DNA of 64,000 bases from Pseudomonas indica NBRC 103045 (GCF_002091635.1 NZ_BDAC01000023.1:20084-84083); one strand, 5' to 3'. Numbered from the stretch's first letter, positions 22,309 through 34,367 are shown. Made by a program: numbers and translations. The notes: generated from the letters alone by a model not told the origin.

Positions 22309-23489
22309 ATGAGCTGGGCGGGGCCTTTCCAATACGACCTCGGTAAATCCCGCACGTCGAATGCCGGTGCAGCGCCGGCGCCGGACGTTCAGTACGCACC
22401 CGACGCACCGATCCTGCTGTGCCTGTCGCACTTGCGCTGGAGCTTCGTCTACCAGCGGCCGCAGCACCTGATGGCGCGTTTCGCCCGCGACTATCCGGTG
22501 CTGTTCTTCGAAGAACCCATCGCCAGCGATGAGCCCCGACCCTGGCTGGAATCCCGCCGCGAGGAAGGCGGTGTCGAGGTGCTGGTGCCGCGTCTGCCGC
22601 ATGGCTGGGCAGGACGGGAGGCGGAACAGGCGCAGCGCGAACTGCTCGATGGCTTCCTTGCCGAACGCGGCCGGGAGCGGTTGATTCTCTGGTACTACAC
22701 GCCGATGAGCCTGGCCTTCACCGATCACCTGAAGGCGGACGCGGTGGTCTACGACTGCATGGACGAACTGTCCGCCTTCCGCGGCGCGCCGCCGGAGCTG
22801 GTGACGCGCGAACGTGAGCTGCTGGCCCGGGCCGACCTGGTGTTCACCGGCGGCTACAGTCTGTACGAGGCCAAGCGCGAGCTGCATGCCAACGCCCACC
22901 CCTTCCCCAGCAGCGTCGACATCGCCCATTTCGGTGCGGCCCGCGATCCGCAGCCGGACCCGGCCGACCAGGCGTCGATCGGTCGTCCGCGCCTGGGCTT
23001 CTACGGGGTGATCGACGAACGCTTCGACGTCGAGCTGCTCGCCGCCGTCGCCGAGCGGCGACCGGACTGGCAGTTCGTGATGATCGGCCCGGTGGTGAAG
23101 ATCGACCCGGCCAGCCTGCCGCAGCGACCCAACGTGCACTTCCTCGGCGGCAAGGTCTACGACGAGCTGCCGCAGTACCTGGCCGGCTGGGACGTGGCGT
23201 TGATGCCCTTCGCGCTGAACGAATCGACCCGTTTCATCAGCCCGACCAAGACCCCCGAATACCTCGCCGGCGGTTGTCCGGTGGTGTCCACGCCGATCAC
23301 CGACGTGGTGCGTACCTACGGCGACAGCGGCGTGGTGCGCATCGCCGGGAGCGCCGACGAATTCGTCGGCGCCTGTGAAGCTGCCTTGCGCGACGCCGCC
23401 GACCGCGACCGCCTGCTGCGCACCGCCGATGCGGTGCTGGCCGACATGTCCTGGGATACCACCTGGGCCCAGATGAAGGAGAAGATCGA

Positions 23490-23505
<16 letters not shown>
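22309..23505 (+). CDS. Glycosyltransferase (GT-B fold, GT4-like)
   Basis: A 398-residue cytoplasmic glycosyltransferase. The N-terminal half includes LCLSHLRWSFVYQRPQHLMARFA (about 40-62) and VVYDCMDELSAFRGAP (about 146-161). The C-terminal nucleotide-sugar half has RLGFYGVIDERFDVELL and the late PTKTPEYLAGGCPVVSTPI region, where the glutamate is typical of retaining GT-B enzymes. GAGGAAG precedes the ATG at 22309. It overlaps glf by 16 bases, so the donor is probably UDP-galactofuranose, but the acceptor cannot be told. First gene of a five-gene plus-strand run. Confidence 0.85.
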
Positions 23506-24671
<1,166 letters not shown>

Positions 24672-24699
24672 CGGAATCGCGAAACAGGCAGGAGAGACG

Positions 24700-25854
24700 A
24701 TGTACCTACCCTCCCTATTCGACAGCTTCTTCATGGGCGGCTTCGAATGCTCTACTCACCGGCGCCATGATGGTCGCCGGCTCGACCTGATCGCCGCCAC
24801 CGGCCACGACCGCCATGCACCGGCGGACTACGCCGCCCTGCGCCGCCAGGGCCTGCGCAGCGTGCGCGATGGGGTGCGCTGGCATCTGATCGAGACGGCA
24901 CCCGGACGCTATGAGTGGTCGAGCCTGCTGTCCATGCTGCGTGCCACCCGCGAGCAGCGGGTACAGGTGATCTGGGACCTCTGCCACTACGGCTGGCCGG
25001 ACGACCTCGACATCTGGCAGCCGGCCTTCGTCGAGCGCTTCGCCCGTTTCGCCGGTGCCGTGGCGCGACTGGTGCGCGATGAGGGCATCGAGGTGCCCTT
25101 CTATGCGCCGGTCAACGAGATTTCCTACTGGGCCTGGGCCGGTGGCGACCAGGCGCACTTCAACCCCATGGCCCAGGGGCGTGGGCAGGAACTCAAGCAC
25201 CAACTGGTGCGCGCCAGCATCGCCGCCATCGAGGCGATCCGCGCCGAGGCGCCGAAGGCACGCTTCGTCCAGATCGACCCGGTGATCCATGTGGCGCCTG
25301 CCAGCGACCGTCCCGACGACCAGGCCGCCGCCGAGGCCTATCGCCAGGCCCAGTACGAAGCCTGGGACCTGCTCACCGGGCGCGCCTGGCCGGGACTCGG
25401 CGGGCGGCCGGAGTACCTCGACATCCTCGGCATGAACTACTACTCGGACAACCAGTGGTTCCACGGTGGCGCGACCATCCCGCCCGGGCATCCGGCCTAC
25501 CGCCCGTTCCAGGGCATCCTCGCCGAGGTCTACCAGCGCTATCGGCGGCCGCTGCTGGTGGCCGAAACCGGAGCCGAGGGCGAGGCGCGCGGTCCCTGGC
25601 TGCGCTACGTCGCCGAGCAGGTGATGGCGGCCCTGGAGCGTGGCGTGCCGGTGGAGGGCATCTGCCTGTATCCGGTGCTCGACTATCCCGGCTGGACCAA
25701 CGAACGCCACTGCCCGGCGGGCCTGCTCGGCTATCCCGATGCGGACGGCACACGGCCGGTCTGTGCGGAGCTGGAGCAGGAGCTGCGTCGTCAACAAGCG
25801 CGCCTGGAGAGGCTGCGCGAAGAACGGGGCCGGCTGGCCTCGGCGTTGTCGTGA
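24700..25854 (+). CDS. GH1-like glycoside hydrolase family protein
   Basis: A 384-residue TIM-barrel protein resembling family 1 and clan GH-A glycosidases. It has the early FECSTHRRHDGRRLDL block, the acid/base-type NE in YAPVNEISYWAW (Glu140), LDILGMNYYSDNQW (about 240-253) and the nucleophile-type glutamate in LLVAETGAEG (Glu289). No signal peptide is visible, so it is probably cytoplasmic. It could trim or transglycosylate an intermediate of the glycan made by the neighbouring genes. The C-terminus is a charged helix (ELEQELRRQQARLERLREERG). It ends in an overlap with a possible GTG start of the ABC gene. Confidence 0.8.
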   Translation: MYLPSLFDSFFMGGFECSTHRRHDGRRLDLIAATGHDRHAPADYAALRRQGLRSVRDGVRWHLIETAPGRYEWSSLLSMLRATREQRVQVIWDLCHYGWPDDLDIWQPAFVERFARFAGAVARLVRDEGIEVPFYAPVNEISYWAWAGGDQAHFNPMAQGRGQELKHQLVRASIAAIEAIRAEAPKARFVQIDPVIHVAPASDRPDDQAAAEAYRQAQYEAWDLLTGRAWPGLGGRPEYLDILGMNYYSDNQWFHGGATIPPGHPAYRPFQGILAEVYQRYRRPLLVAETGAEGEARGPWLRYVAEQVMAALERGVPVEGICLYPVLDYPGWTNERHCPAGLLGYPDADGTRPVCAELEQELRRQQARLERLREERGRLASALS

Positions 25855-25859
25855 ACATC

Positions 25860-27644
<1,785 letters not shown>

Positions 27645-27648
27645 GGCC

Positions 27649-27864
27649 ATGCAGCGCGCCCGGGTCAACTCCTCCAGCCTGCGCTCGGTCGGCTACGACC
27701 CCGAGCGGCGCGTGCTGGAGGTGGAGTTCAGCAACGGCAGCCTCTACCAGTACGAGGGCGTTCCGGGGGAGATCGTCCGCGAGCTGCTTGCCGCCGACTC
27801 CCTCGGGACCTACTTCAACCAGGTCTTCAAATCCTGCGACTTCCCCTATCGGCGGCTAGAGTGA
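27649..27864 (+). CDS. KTSC domain small protein
   Basis: A 71-residue protein consisting of one KTSC domain: [22 protein letters not shown], then [10 protein letters not shown] and a C-terminal [20 protein letters not shown] domains occur alone or fused to nucleases and lysyl-tRNA synthetase-like proteins; their molecular role is unclear. The ATG at 27649 follows four bases after the ABC exporter stop, with GTGAGG as ribosome site, so it is very likely the last gene of that operon. Confidence 0.82.
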   Translation: MQRARVNSSSLRSVGYDPERRVLEVEFSNGSLYQYEGVPGEIVRELLAADSLGTYFNQVFKSCDFPYRRLE

Positions 27865-27917
27865 AAACCAGGCTCCGGCGCCGCCGGTCCCGTGTATCCA
27901 CCCATGAGGAGACGGCC

Positions 27918-28133
27918 ATGTCCGACCATCACACCTACAAGAAGATCGAACTGGTGGGGTCTTCCACCACCAGCATCGAAGACGCCATCAACAACGCCCT
28001 GGCCGAAGCTTCGAAGAGCCTGCAGCTCCTCGAATGGTTCGAAGTGACCGAGACCCGTGGACACATCCGCAACGGCGCGGTGGCGCACTTCCAGGTGACC
28101 GTGAAGGTGGGTTTCCGCATCGCCGACAGTTGA
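27918..28133 (+). CDS. Dodecin family flavin-binding protein
   Basis: A 71-residue protein starting [35 protein letters not shown] and containing the [16 protein letters not shown] segment with the dodecin tryptophan. Dodecins form hollow 12-mers that store or buffer flavins. A GAGGAGA ribosome site lies just upstream. It follows the KTSC gene by 53 bases and is followed by a small terminator, so it may end that transcript or be independent. Confidence 0.9.
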   Translation: MSDHHTYKKIELVGSSTTSIEDAINNALAEASKSLQLLEWFEVTETRGHIRNGAVAHFQVTVKVGFRIADS

Positions 28134-28181
28134 AACATCTACCCGAGGCAGAACCAACCGGAGCCGGCCCTGTCTGTGCTT

Positions 28182-28200
28182 AAGCGCCTTGTGGCGTTTT
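28182..28200 (+). terminator. Probable terminator after dodecin
   Basis: A short 7-bp stem (28182-28188 with 28193-28199, one G-T pair) with a 4-base loop ends in TTTT. It lies 48 bases after the dodecin stop. Confidence 0.5.
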
Positions 28201-28254
28201 GCTGGCGCGGTCCTGTAAGGGCCGTCGTGTTCATGGAGCGAAGGAGCGTTATCG

Positions 28255-28479
28255 ATGAAAAAACTGATAGGGGTGTTGGCGCTGTCCAGCCTGGCCGGTA
28301 CGGCGCTGGCTGCCGGTAAGCCATGCGACGAACTGAAGGCGGAAATCGACGCGAAACTCCAGGCCAAGGGTGTCAGCGCCTACAGCCTGGAGGTCGTGGA
28401 CAAAGGCAGCGCGACCGACAAGCAGGTGGTCGGCAGTTGTGAAGGCGGTACCAAGGAGATCGTCTACCAGCGCGGGTGA
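28255..28479 (+). CDS. DUF1161 periplasmic protein, paralogue 1
   Basis: A 74-residue protein with a signal peptide (MKKLIGVLALSSLAGTALAA) and a compact mature domain: GKPCDELKAEIDAKLQAKGVSAYSLEVV, then a second cysteine in VVGSCEGGTKEIVYQR. The two cysteines could form a periplasmic disulfide. AAGGAG lies eight bases before the ATG. A second DUF1161 gene occurs at 33570. The function of this family is unknown. Confidence 0.85.
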   Translation: MKKLIGVLALSSLAGTALAAGKPCDELKAEIDAKLQAKGVSAYSLEVVDKGSATDKQVVGSCEGGTKEIVYQRG

Positions 28480-28490
28480 GGCAGCGGACG

Positions 28491-28528
28491 GTGGGAGCGA
28501 ATTCATTCGCGAATGGGTTCGCTCTCAC
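28491..28528. repeat. REP-like palindrome
   Basis: An imperfect 11-bp stem (28491-28501 with 28518-28528, one mismatch) encloses a second palindrome CATTCGCGAATG. It belongs to the GCGAATTCATTCGC repeat family that recurs through the window. It starts 12 bases after the DUF1161 stop. Confidence 0.7.
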
Positions 28529-28630
28529 TGTTTCGGTTGAGAGTCGTCTGGGTGACCTGGGGTTTTGCTGCTGGGTTGATGGGTGGAAGGTACAGCGCAC
28601 ATTTCAAACGCCGTGCTGACCCTACCTCCG

Positions 28631-28819
28631 CCCCCTCACCCTGGCCTCCCCAAAGGGGCGAGGGGGAAATGTCCCCGCATCTGCGAGCCCACACGAATCA
28701 CCCCTTCGTCCCTTGGGACAGGTGATCTCTAGCAGCAAAGAGATCAGGTCTACTCCGAACTTGCGAGCCCACACGAACTACCCCCTCGCCCCTCTGGGGA
28801 GAGGGCTGGGGTGAGGGGG
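28631..28819. repeat. Inverted pair of GC-rich repeat elements with internal direct repeats
   Basis: Two copies of a CCCCCTC...GAGGGGG element (28631-28666 and 28781-28819) face each other in opposite orientation. Between them, a 16-base sequence is repeated directly at 28682-28697 and 28762-28777. The same GC-rich element occurs again as an inverted pair at 63891-63994. The 402-base gap 28480-28881 contains no gene I can support; it holds only these repeats and the REP at 28491. Confidence 0.75.
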
Positions 28820-28881
28820 CGATCTACCAGGCACCCAATCAGCCCACGATCAAACACCCCACCCTGCCCTTCAATGACCCC

Positions 28882-29877
28882 TCACCTCAACCCCGCCAGA
28901 ATCTCGAAACTACGCCGACGATGCTCCTGCTCGTACAGATCGCAGGTAAAGATCAGCTCATCCGCCCGGGTCTGCTCCAGCAGGATGTCCAGCCGCGCCC
29001 GCACCTTCTCCGGCCCGCCGATCACCGCCATGCCGAGGAAACTGCCCACCGCATCCTGCTCGTGGGGTAGCCACAGGCCCTGCATGCTCCGCACTGGCGG
29101 GCGCAGCACCAGGCTTTCCCCGCGCAGCAGCGCCAGCACCCGCTGGAACGCGGTGGTCGCCAGGTATTCGGCTTCTTCGTCGGTGGGGGCGGCGACCAGC
29201 GGTACGCCGAGCATCACGTAGGGCTTGTCGAGTACATCCGATGGCTGGAAGTTCTCCCGGTACAGGCGGATCGCCTCGTGCATGTAGCGCGGCGCGAAGT
29301 GCGAGGCGAAGGCATACGGCAGGCCCTTGGCTGCCGCCAACTGGGCGCTGAACAGGCTGGAGCCGAGCAGCCAGATCGGCACCTGGCTGTCCACGCCCGG
29401 CATGGCGATCACCCGCTGGCCGGGTTGGCGCGGGCCGAGCAGGTGCTGCAACTCTTCGACATCCTTCGGGAAATCGTCGGCCGTGCCGAGCCGGTCGCGG
29501 CGCAGGGCGTGGGCGGTGTACTGATCGGCGCCGGGCGCGCGGCCGAGCCCCAGGTCGATCCGCCCCGGATAGAGCGCCGCCAGGGTGCCGAACTGCTCGG
29601 CGATCACCAGAGGCGAATGGTTGGGCAGCATCACCCCGCCGGCGCCGAGGCGGATGCGCGAGGTGCCGGCCGCCAGGTAGCCGATCAGCACGGCCGTGGC
29701 GGAGCTGGCGATGCCCTCCATGTTGTGGTGCTCGGCGACCCAGAAACGGGTGAAGCCGAGCTGCTCCACATGCCGGGCCAGGGCCAGCGAATGGTGCAGG
29801 GCCTGGGCGGCGTCGCCATCGTCTCGCACCGGCGCCAGGTCGAGGATGGAAATCGAGATATCGGACAGTCGGCTCAT
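28882..29877 (-). CDS. Luciferase-like (LLM class) flavin oxidoreductase
   Basis: A 331-residue bacterial-luciferase-like monooxygenase of the YhbW group: [67 protein letters not shown] spans about residues 30-100, and [13 protein letters not shown] follows. FMNH2-dependent oxidation is expected; the substrate is unknown. [16 protein letters not shown] is the conserved start. It is downstream of, and on the same strand as, the antiporter gene (72-base gap). Confidence 0.88.
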   Translation of the reverse strand: MSRLSDISISILDLAPVRDDGDAAQALHHSLALARHVEQLGFTRFWVAEHHNMEGIASSATAVLIGYLAAGTSRIRLGAGGVMLPNHSPLVIAEQFGTLAALYPGRIDLGLGRAPGADQYTAHALRRDRLGTADDFPKDVEELQHLLGPRQPGQRVIAMPGVDSQVPIWLLGSSLFSAQLAAAKGLPYAFASHFAPRYMHEAIRLYRENFQPSDVLDKPYVMLGVPLVAAPTDEEAEYLATTAFQRVLALLRGESLVLRPPVRSMQGLWLPHEQDAVGSFLGMAVIGGPEKVRARLDILLEQTRADELIFTCDLYEQEHRRRSFEILAGLR

Positions 29878-29949
29878 GGGCTTCCCCTTGCATGAGTCAG
29901 GGATGTGCGGGCGGCGATGGGCAAACACAAGGGCAACCCGTCGCCCACC

Positions 29950-31311
29950 TCATTCGCGCGGCTTGGCGCATTCCGGCAACGAGGGCCCGTTGCGCCGCTC
30001 GTAGCGTTCCAGCAGCGGCTGGGTGCTCAGCCCATGGACCAGGATGCTCAGCGCCACCACCGACAAGGTCAGGCCGACCACCTCGGTGGTGGCCGGGTCG
30101 TGCAGGCCGTGGGTCAGCGCGTAGGCGAGGTAATACAGGCTACCGATGCCGCGGATGCCGAACCAGCCGATCAGCCGGCGCTGCTCGGCGCTCACCACCG
30201 AGGCGGGCATCAGCAGACGCACCCCCAGCGGACGGATGACGCAGAACAGGGCAAGGCCGAGCCACAGCGCGCGGCTATCCCAGTGGGCAGGCAGGAGCAC
30301 GCCGAGCAGGGTAACCAACAGCACCTCCAGGCTGCGCTCCAGCAGGTTGCCGAAGGTCAGGATGTCGCCGATCAGCACCCCGGCGGCGATCTTCGGCTCG
30401 GCGATGCGCTGGCCGTCGATGGGCGCGGCTTCGCCGGACGCGCGCGGCACCGAGTGCAGGGTCAGCTCCTCGGCTGGTACCGGCGAGCGGCCGGAAGAGT
30501 CCACCTCGGCGCGACGCAGGCCGACGCCGGCGGCGAAAGTGGAAAGGAAGCCCCAGGCGCCGATCATCTCGGCGCCGGCGTAGGACAGGGCGATCAGCGC
30601 CAGGGCGAGGAAATCGTTCGGCGACATGGCGGTGTCCGCATGCCGGGCGCGCAGGTAGATCGCCAGCCGGCCCACCACCCGGCCGAGGAAGAAGCCCAGC
30701 AGCAGGCCCGCCGGAATCGCCCAGAGCAAGCGGTGCAGCGTCCACTGCCCGAGCCAGTCGGCGGTCAGCCGGTCATGCTCGATTACCAGCAAGGCCAGCA
30801 CCACGAAGGGGAAGGCCATGCCGTCGTTCAGCCCGGCCTCGCCGGTCAGTCCGTAGCGCACCCGGTCGCAGTCGCGGGCGTGGTTCACCTGCACCAGGCT
30901 GGCCAGTACCGGATCGGTGGGTGCCAGCAGCGCGCCGATCAGCAGCGACACGCCCCAATCCAGGCCGAACAGGTAGCGACAGCACAGGCACACGCCGAGG
31001 ATGCTGACCAGCATCACCGGCCCGGTCAGCAGGGCGGCGCCGACCCATGCGGGATCGCGAAAGCGCAGGCGCAGCTTGAGCCCGCTGAAGAACAGCGAGA
31101 CCAGCACGGCGACTTCGGTGAGGTGCTCCAGCCAGGGCGTCACGGCGAAGAAATCCACTTGCCAGAGGCCGACGCCCATCTGGCTGATCAGCAGGCCGAA
31201 GCCGAGGTAGATCACCGAGGTGGTGACCGGCAGCCAGCGCAGGTATGCGGACGCCAGGGCAAGGATAAGCAACAGCGTGCCCAGTACCGTCATCCATTCG
31301 AGGAAATTCAT
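29950..31311 (-). CDS. Cation/proton antiporter (NhaP/CPA type)
   Basis: Inner-membrane antiporter of 453 residues with about 12 hydrophobic segments. The family core ALLAPTDPVLASLVQV (about 140-155) and LTGEAGLNDGMAFPFVVLAL (about 168-187), with the conserved aspartates, identify a monovalent cation:H+ antiporter of the NhaP type. No RCK/TrkA-C domain is attached. The frame is open to 31350; MNFLEWM gives the usual first helix. The ion (Na+ or K+) cannot be decided. Confidence 0.87.
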   Translation of the reverse strand: MNFLEWMTVLGTLLLILALASAYLRWLPVTTSVIYLGFGLLISQMGVGLWQVDFFAVTPWLEHLTEVAVLVSLFFSGLKLRLRFRDPAWVGAALLTGPVMLVSILGVCLCCRYLFGLDWGVSLLIGALLAPTDPVLASLVQVNHARDCDRVRYGLTGEAGLNDGMAFPFVVLALLVIEHDRLTADWLGQWTLHRLLWAIPAGLLLGFFLGRVVGRLAIYLRARHADTAMSPNDFLALALIALSYAGAEMIGAWGFLSTFAAGVGLRRAEVDSSGRSPVPAEELTLHSVPRASGEAAPIDGQRIAEPKIAAGVLIGDILTFGNLLERSLEVLLVTLLGVLLPAHWDSRALWLGLALFCVIRPLGVRLLMPASVVSAEQRRLIGWFGIRGIGSLYYLAYALTHGLHDPATTEVVGLTLSVVALSILVHGLSTQPLLERYERRNGPSLPECAKPRE

Positions 31312-31439
31312 GCGCCTGCCTTGGAAGCGAGCGGAAAGCAGCGCTTGCACGCGCGGTAATCGTCACGTGCAAGCGCGGGACCCTCGCAAGCGACGGCCCT
31401 GTTCATTCGAGTGAAGGCGTTCGCGTAGGTTCAGTGCGA

Positions 31440-31859
31440 TCAGAACGTCCCGCAGCGCAACACCTTGCCCCGGGCCAGCACGTTGCGCTGGTCGTCGTAC
31501 AGCCAGGCCTGGGCCTTCATGATCATGGGGCGTGCCTCCAGGCGATAGCGTTTTCCGGCAACGAAATTGTCGTAGCGGATTTGCAGTTCACAGGTCATCT
31601 GCATGGGTTCGCTGACATTCGACAAGGCGCCCCCTCCGGCCACCTCGAAGCGCAGAGTGACCTCCAGCTCGTGGGCGCCGGGGCTGACTTGGAAATAGCG
31701 ACCGTCGCCCCAGCGCTTGTCATCCAGGCGCTGGGCCATCAGCAGGTTGTCGGCGGTGGTGTAGAGGTCGATCCAGGCCTGTTGCGGGTCATGGCGCGGC
31801 AGCGGGCTGGCGCAGGCGGTCAGCAGGGTGGGCAGGAACAGGGCGGGCAGCAGGCGCAT
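31440..31859 (-). CDS. Lipoprotein, sister of the adjacent lipoprotein
   Basis: A 139-residue lipoprotein with signal and lipobox LTAC (lipidated Cys16). The mature part shares a layout with the next gene: DPQQAWIDLYTT, then DGRYFQVSPGAHELEVTLRFEV, a central cysteine, YRLEARP and an ending with LARGKVLRCGTF. The two genes are tandem, 44 bases apart, and clearly duplicated. Function unknown; an outer-membrane envelope location is expected. Confidence 0.8.
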   Translation of the reverse strand: MRLLPALFLPTLLTACASPLPRHDPQQAWIDLYTTADNLLMAQRLDDKRWGDGRYFQVSPGAHELEVTLRFEVAGGGALSNVSEPMQMTCELQIRYDNFVAGKRYRLEARPMIMKAQAWLYDDQRNVLARGKVLRCGTF

Positions 31860-31903
31860 GGCGATCTCGAGGCGGTGGTGGCGGGTTTTTCCAGCATAGC
31901 GTT

Positions 31904-32329
31904 TCAGACCCCGCCGCAGCGCATCTCCTGCCCTCGTGCCAGCAGGCGGTCGTCCTGATCGTAGAGCTTCACCCAGGCGCGGAAGCCCACCTGGCCAGCC
32001 TGCAGGCGATAGCGCTGGCCGGCGCCGAAACTGTCGTAGCGCAGACGCAGGCGGCAATCGCGCTGGTGCGGCTGGCTGTCCAGGCCGATATCGTCGCCGC
32101 TGACCTCGAACTGGTAGCGCATGCCCAGCTCATGGGCACCGGGCGGTACCTGGAAATAGCGGCGGTCGTCCCAGGGCCGCTCGTCCACTTCGGCGGCGTG
32201 CAGGCGGCTGGCGTGGGCGGGATCGAGATCGACCCAGGCCTGGTTGGGATCGGGGCGCGGCATCAACAGGCCGCAGCCGGAGAGCGCGAGCAGGCCGATG
32301 AGAATGAAAGAGACAGAAAAACCACGCAT
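31904..32329 (-). CDS. Lipoprotein, sister of the adjacent lipoprotein
   Basis: A 141-residue lipoprotein with lipobox LSGC (lipidated Cys19). It repeats the pattern of its neighbour: DPNQAWVDLD, RRYFQVPPGAHELGMRYQFEV, CRLRLRYDSFGAGQRYRLQ and LLARGQEMRCGG. The paired cysteines in each protein could form a disulfide. It is divergent from the lipoprotein metallopeptidase gene at 32452. I do not recognise a function. Confidence 0.8.
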   Translation of the reverse strand: MRGFSVSFILIGLLALSGCGLLMPRPDPNQAWVDLDPAHASRLHAAEVDERPWDDRRYFQVPPGAHELGMRYQFEVSGDDIGLDSQPHQRDCRLRLRYDSFGAGQRYRLQAGQVGFRAWVKLYDQDDRLLARGQEMRCGGV

Positions 32330-32451
32330 GCTGAACTCCGCAGAGGCAGTGAGGATCAGGTATGGACATTCGCCACGCGGAGCGCTCAGGCTTGCGCTGC
32401 CGCGTCGCTCTTCGAGCATGGCAAAGACCTGTTTGGACTCAAGGACCGCAG

Positions 32452-33552
32452 ATGCCGCGCCTTCCAGCCCCCTCTCTCGACCGTTTCGCCCGGCCCTGGG
32501 TTCCCTTGCTGCTCGTCGTCTGGCTGAACGGTTGTTCCAGCGTCGCCTACTACGGCCAGTTGCTGGAAGGCCAGCTCGACCTGCTGAGCCGTCGCGAACC
32601 GATCGCCGGGCTGGTGAGGGACGACAGCCGCGACGCCCGCCTGCGCCAGCGCCTGGCCCTGGCGCTCCAGGCCCGTACCTTCGCCAGTGCCGAACTGGGC
32701 CTGCCGGACAACGACAGCTACCGCCTCTACGCCGATATCGGCCGGCCCTACGTGGTGTGGAACGTCTTCGCCACACCGGAGCTGTCCCTGGAACCGCTGA
32801 CCCACTGTTTCCCGGTCGCTGGCTGTGTCGCCTACCGCGGCTACTATCGCCAGGGTACGGCCCGCGGTGCGGCGGCCGTGTTGCAGCAAGACGGCTGGGA
32901 CACCTACGTCGCCGGCATCCCGGCCTACTCCACCCTCGGCTGGTTCGACGACCCGATCCTCAACTCCATGCTGCACTGGGACGACGACCGCCTCGCCGCG
33001 ACGATCTTCCATGAACTGGCGCACCAGATGTTCTACGTGCGTGACGACACCGCCTTCAACGAATCCTTCGCCAGCTTCGTCGAGCGCGAAGGCCTGCGCC
33101 AATGGGGCGCCCACCGCGGCCTGCCTCCGGCCGACCCGGCCGCGCTGCGCCAGCGTGAACAATTCACCGCCCTCGTCCTCGCCACCCGCGAAGCACTGCA
33201 ACGGCTCTACGCCAGCGACCTGCCGGACGCCGAGAAGCGCCAACGCAAGGCCGCCACCTTCGAACGCCTGCGCCAGGACTATCGCCACCTGCGCGACAGC
33301 CAATGGCACGGCGACCGCCGCTACGACACCTGGATCGAAAGCCCTCTCAACAACGCCAAACTCCTCCCCTTCGGCCTCTACGACCGCTGGGTCTCCGCCT
33401 TCGCCGCACTGTTCGAACGGGAGGGGAAGGACTGGCAGAGGTTCTACGGGGCGGTGGAGCGGTTGGGGAGGTTGTCGGCGGAAGAGCGGCAGCGGAGACT
33501 GCAGCAACTGGAGGCCGGCGGGGAAACGCCGGCCTCGGCAACAGCCGACTGA
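32452..33552 (+). CDS. Lipoprotein zinc aminopeptidase-like protein
   Basis: A 366-residue putative aminopeptidase of the DUF2265-type group. The N-terminus has a hydrophobic signal ending in lipobox LNGC (Cys28). The zinc site is HELAHQ (His187, Glu188, His191) followed by the third-ligand-type glutamate in FNESFASFVE (about 204). The rest is helical with many Arg and Glu. AAGGA precedes the ATG at 32452. It probably acts on peptides in the periplasm from an outer-membrane anchor. The substrate is unknown. Confidence 0.83.
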   Translation: MPRLPAPSLDRFARPWVPLLLVVWLNGCSSVAYYGQLLEGQLDLLSRREPIAGLVRDDSRDARLRQRLALALQARTFASAELGLPDNDSYRLYADIGRPYVVWNVFATPELSLEPLTHCFPVAGCVAYRGYYRQGTARGAAAVLQQDGWDTYVAGIPAYSTLGWFDDPILNSMLHWDDDRLAATIFHELAHQMFYVRDDTAFNESFASFVEREGLRQWGAHRGLPPADPAALRQREQFTALVLATREALQRLYASDLPDAEKRQRKAATFERLRQDYRHLRDSQWHGDRRYDTWIESPLNNAKLLPFGLYDRWVSAFAALFEREGKDWQRFYGAVERLGRLSAEERQRRLQQLEAGGETPASATAD

Positions 33553-33569
33553 ACAACGAGGAGCCGTTC

Positions 33570-33800
33570 ATGCCCCGCTACCCCCTTGCCCTGACCCTCA
33601 GCCTCCTGGCCACGCCGCTGCTGGCCGCGCCCAAGCCCTGTGAGGCGTTGAAGGAAGAGATCGAAGTGAAGATTCAGGCCGCGGGCGTCACGACCTACAC
33701 CTTGGAGATCGTGCCCAACGACGAGGTGGAGGATCAGAGCATGGTGGTGGGCAGTTGCGACAACGGCACCCGGAAGATCATTTACCAGAGGAACGGCTGA
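33570..33800 (+). CDS. DUF1161 periplasmic protein, paralogue 2
   Basis: A 76-residue secreted protein (signal MPRYPLALTLSLLATPLLAA) with the DUF1161 pattern KPCEALKEEIEVKIQAAGVTTYTLEIV and SCDNGTRKIIYQR. It is clearly paralogous to the gene at 28255. GAGGAG lies seven bases upstream of the ATG. It follows the metallopeptidase by 17 bases and is probably cotranscribed with it. Confidence 0.85.
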   Translation: MPRYPLALTLSLLATPLLAAPKPCEALKEEIEVKIQAAGVTTYTLEIVPNDEVEDQSMVVGSCDNGTRKIIYQRNG

Positions 33801-33824
33801 CGGCGCGCCGCCAGCCATCCCGCC

Positions 33825-34367
33825 TCACCCCTGATACCCCTCCACCAGGTGCTGGTCCTTCAGCCGTACGTAGTTGTCGGCGCTGTAGCGGAAGTAGCTG
33901 CGTTCCTTGTCGGTGAGCGGGCGGGCCTGTTTGGCGGGGCTGCCGACGTAGAGGTAGCCGCTTTCCAGGCGCTTGCCCGGCGGGACGAGGCTGCCGGCAC
34001 CGAGGACGACTTCGTCTTCGATCACCACGCCGTCCATGACGATGCTGCCCATGCCGATCAGCACGCGGCTGCCGATGCTGCAACCGTGGAGGATGACCTT
34101 GTGGCCGATGGTCACGTCGTCGCCGATGGTGAGGGGGTAGCCGCCGGGGTTGAAGGGGCCGGCGTGGGTGATGTGCAGCACGCTGCCGTCCTGCACGCTG
34201 GTGCGTTCGCCGATGCGGATGCTGTGCATGTCGCCGCGGATCACCGCCAGGGGCCAGACGGAGCTGTCGGCGCCGATCTCCACGTCGCCGAGTACCACGG
34301 CGGAGGCGTCCACGAAGACCCGCTCGCCGAGCTGCGGAGTGAAGTGCTGGTAGGTGCGAATCGACAC
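33825..34367 (-). CDS. Gamma-carbonic-anhydrase-like hexapeptide protein
   Basis: A 180-residue left-handed beta-helix protein of the YrdA/PaaY group. Hexapeptide repeats run from about residue 15 to 145 (VVLGDVEIGADSSVWPLAVIRGD, IGDDVTIGHKVILHGCSIG, VVLGAGSLVPPG). Metal-ligand histidines occur in VLHITHAG, IGHKVILHG. The end (RPLTDKERSYFRYSADNYVRLK) is typical. Whether it has carbonic anhydrase activity is uncertain; many members do not. It is divergent from prlC. Confidence 0.88.
   Translation of the reverse strand: MSIRTYQHFTPQLGERVFVDASAVVLGDVEIGADSSVWPLAVIRGDMHSIRIGERTSVQDGSVLHITHAGPFNPGGYPLTIGDDVTIGHKVILHGCSIGSRVLIGMGSIVMDGVVIEDEVVLGAGSLVPPGKRLESGYLYVGSPAKQARPLTDKERSYFRYSADNYVRLKDQHLVEGYQG

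Noticed and set aside
24700..25854. Secreted beta-glucosidase
   Set aside because: No signal peptide is visible at the N-terminus and the gene lies within a glycan-synthesis operon, so it is treated as cytoplasmic.
28682..28777. CRISPR-like array or attachment site from the 16-base direct repeats
   Set aside because: Only two copies, no cas genes, no integrase and no tRNA; better explained as part of the intergenic repeat element.
28480..28881. Short frames in the gap after DUF1161
   Set aside because: They fall within repeats with no ribosome site or domain, so they are not reported as genes.
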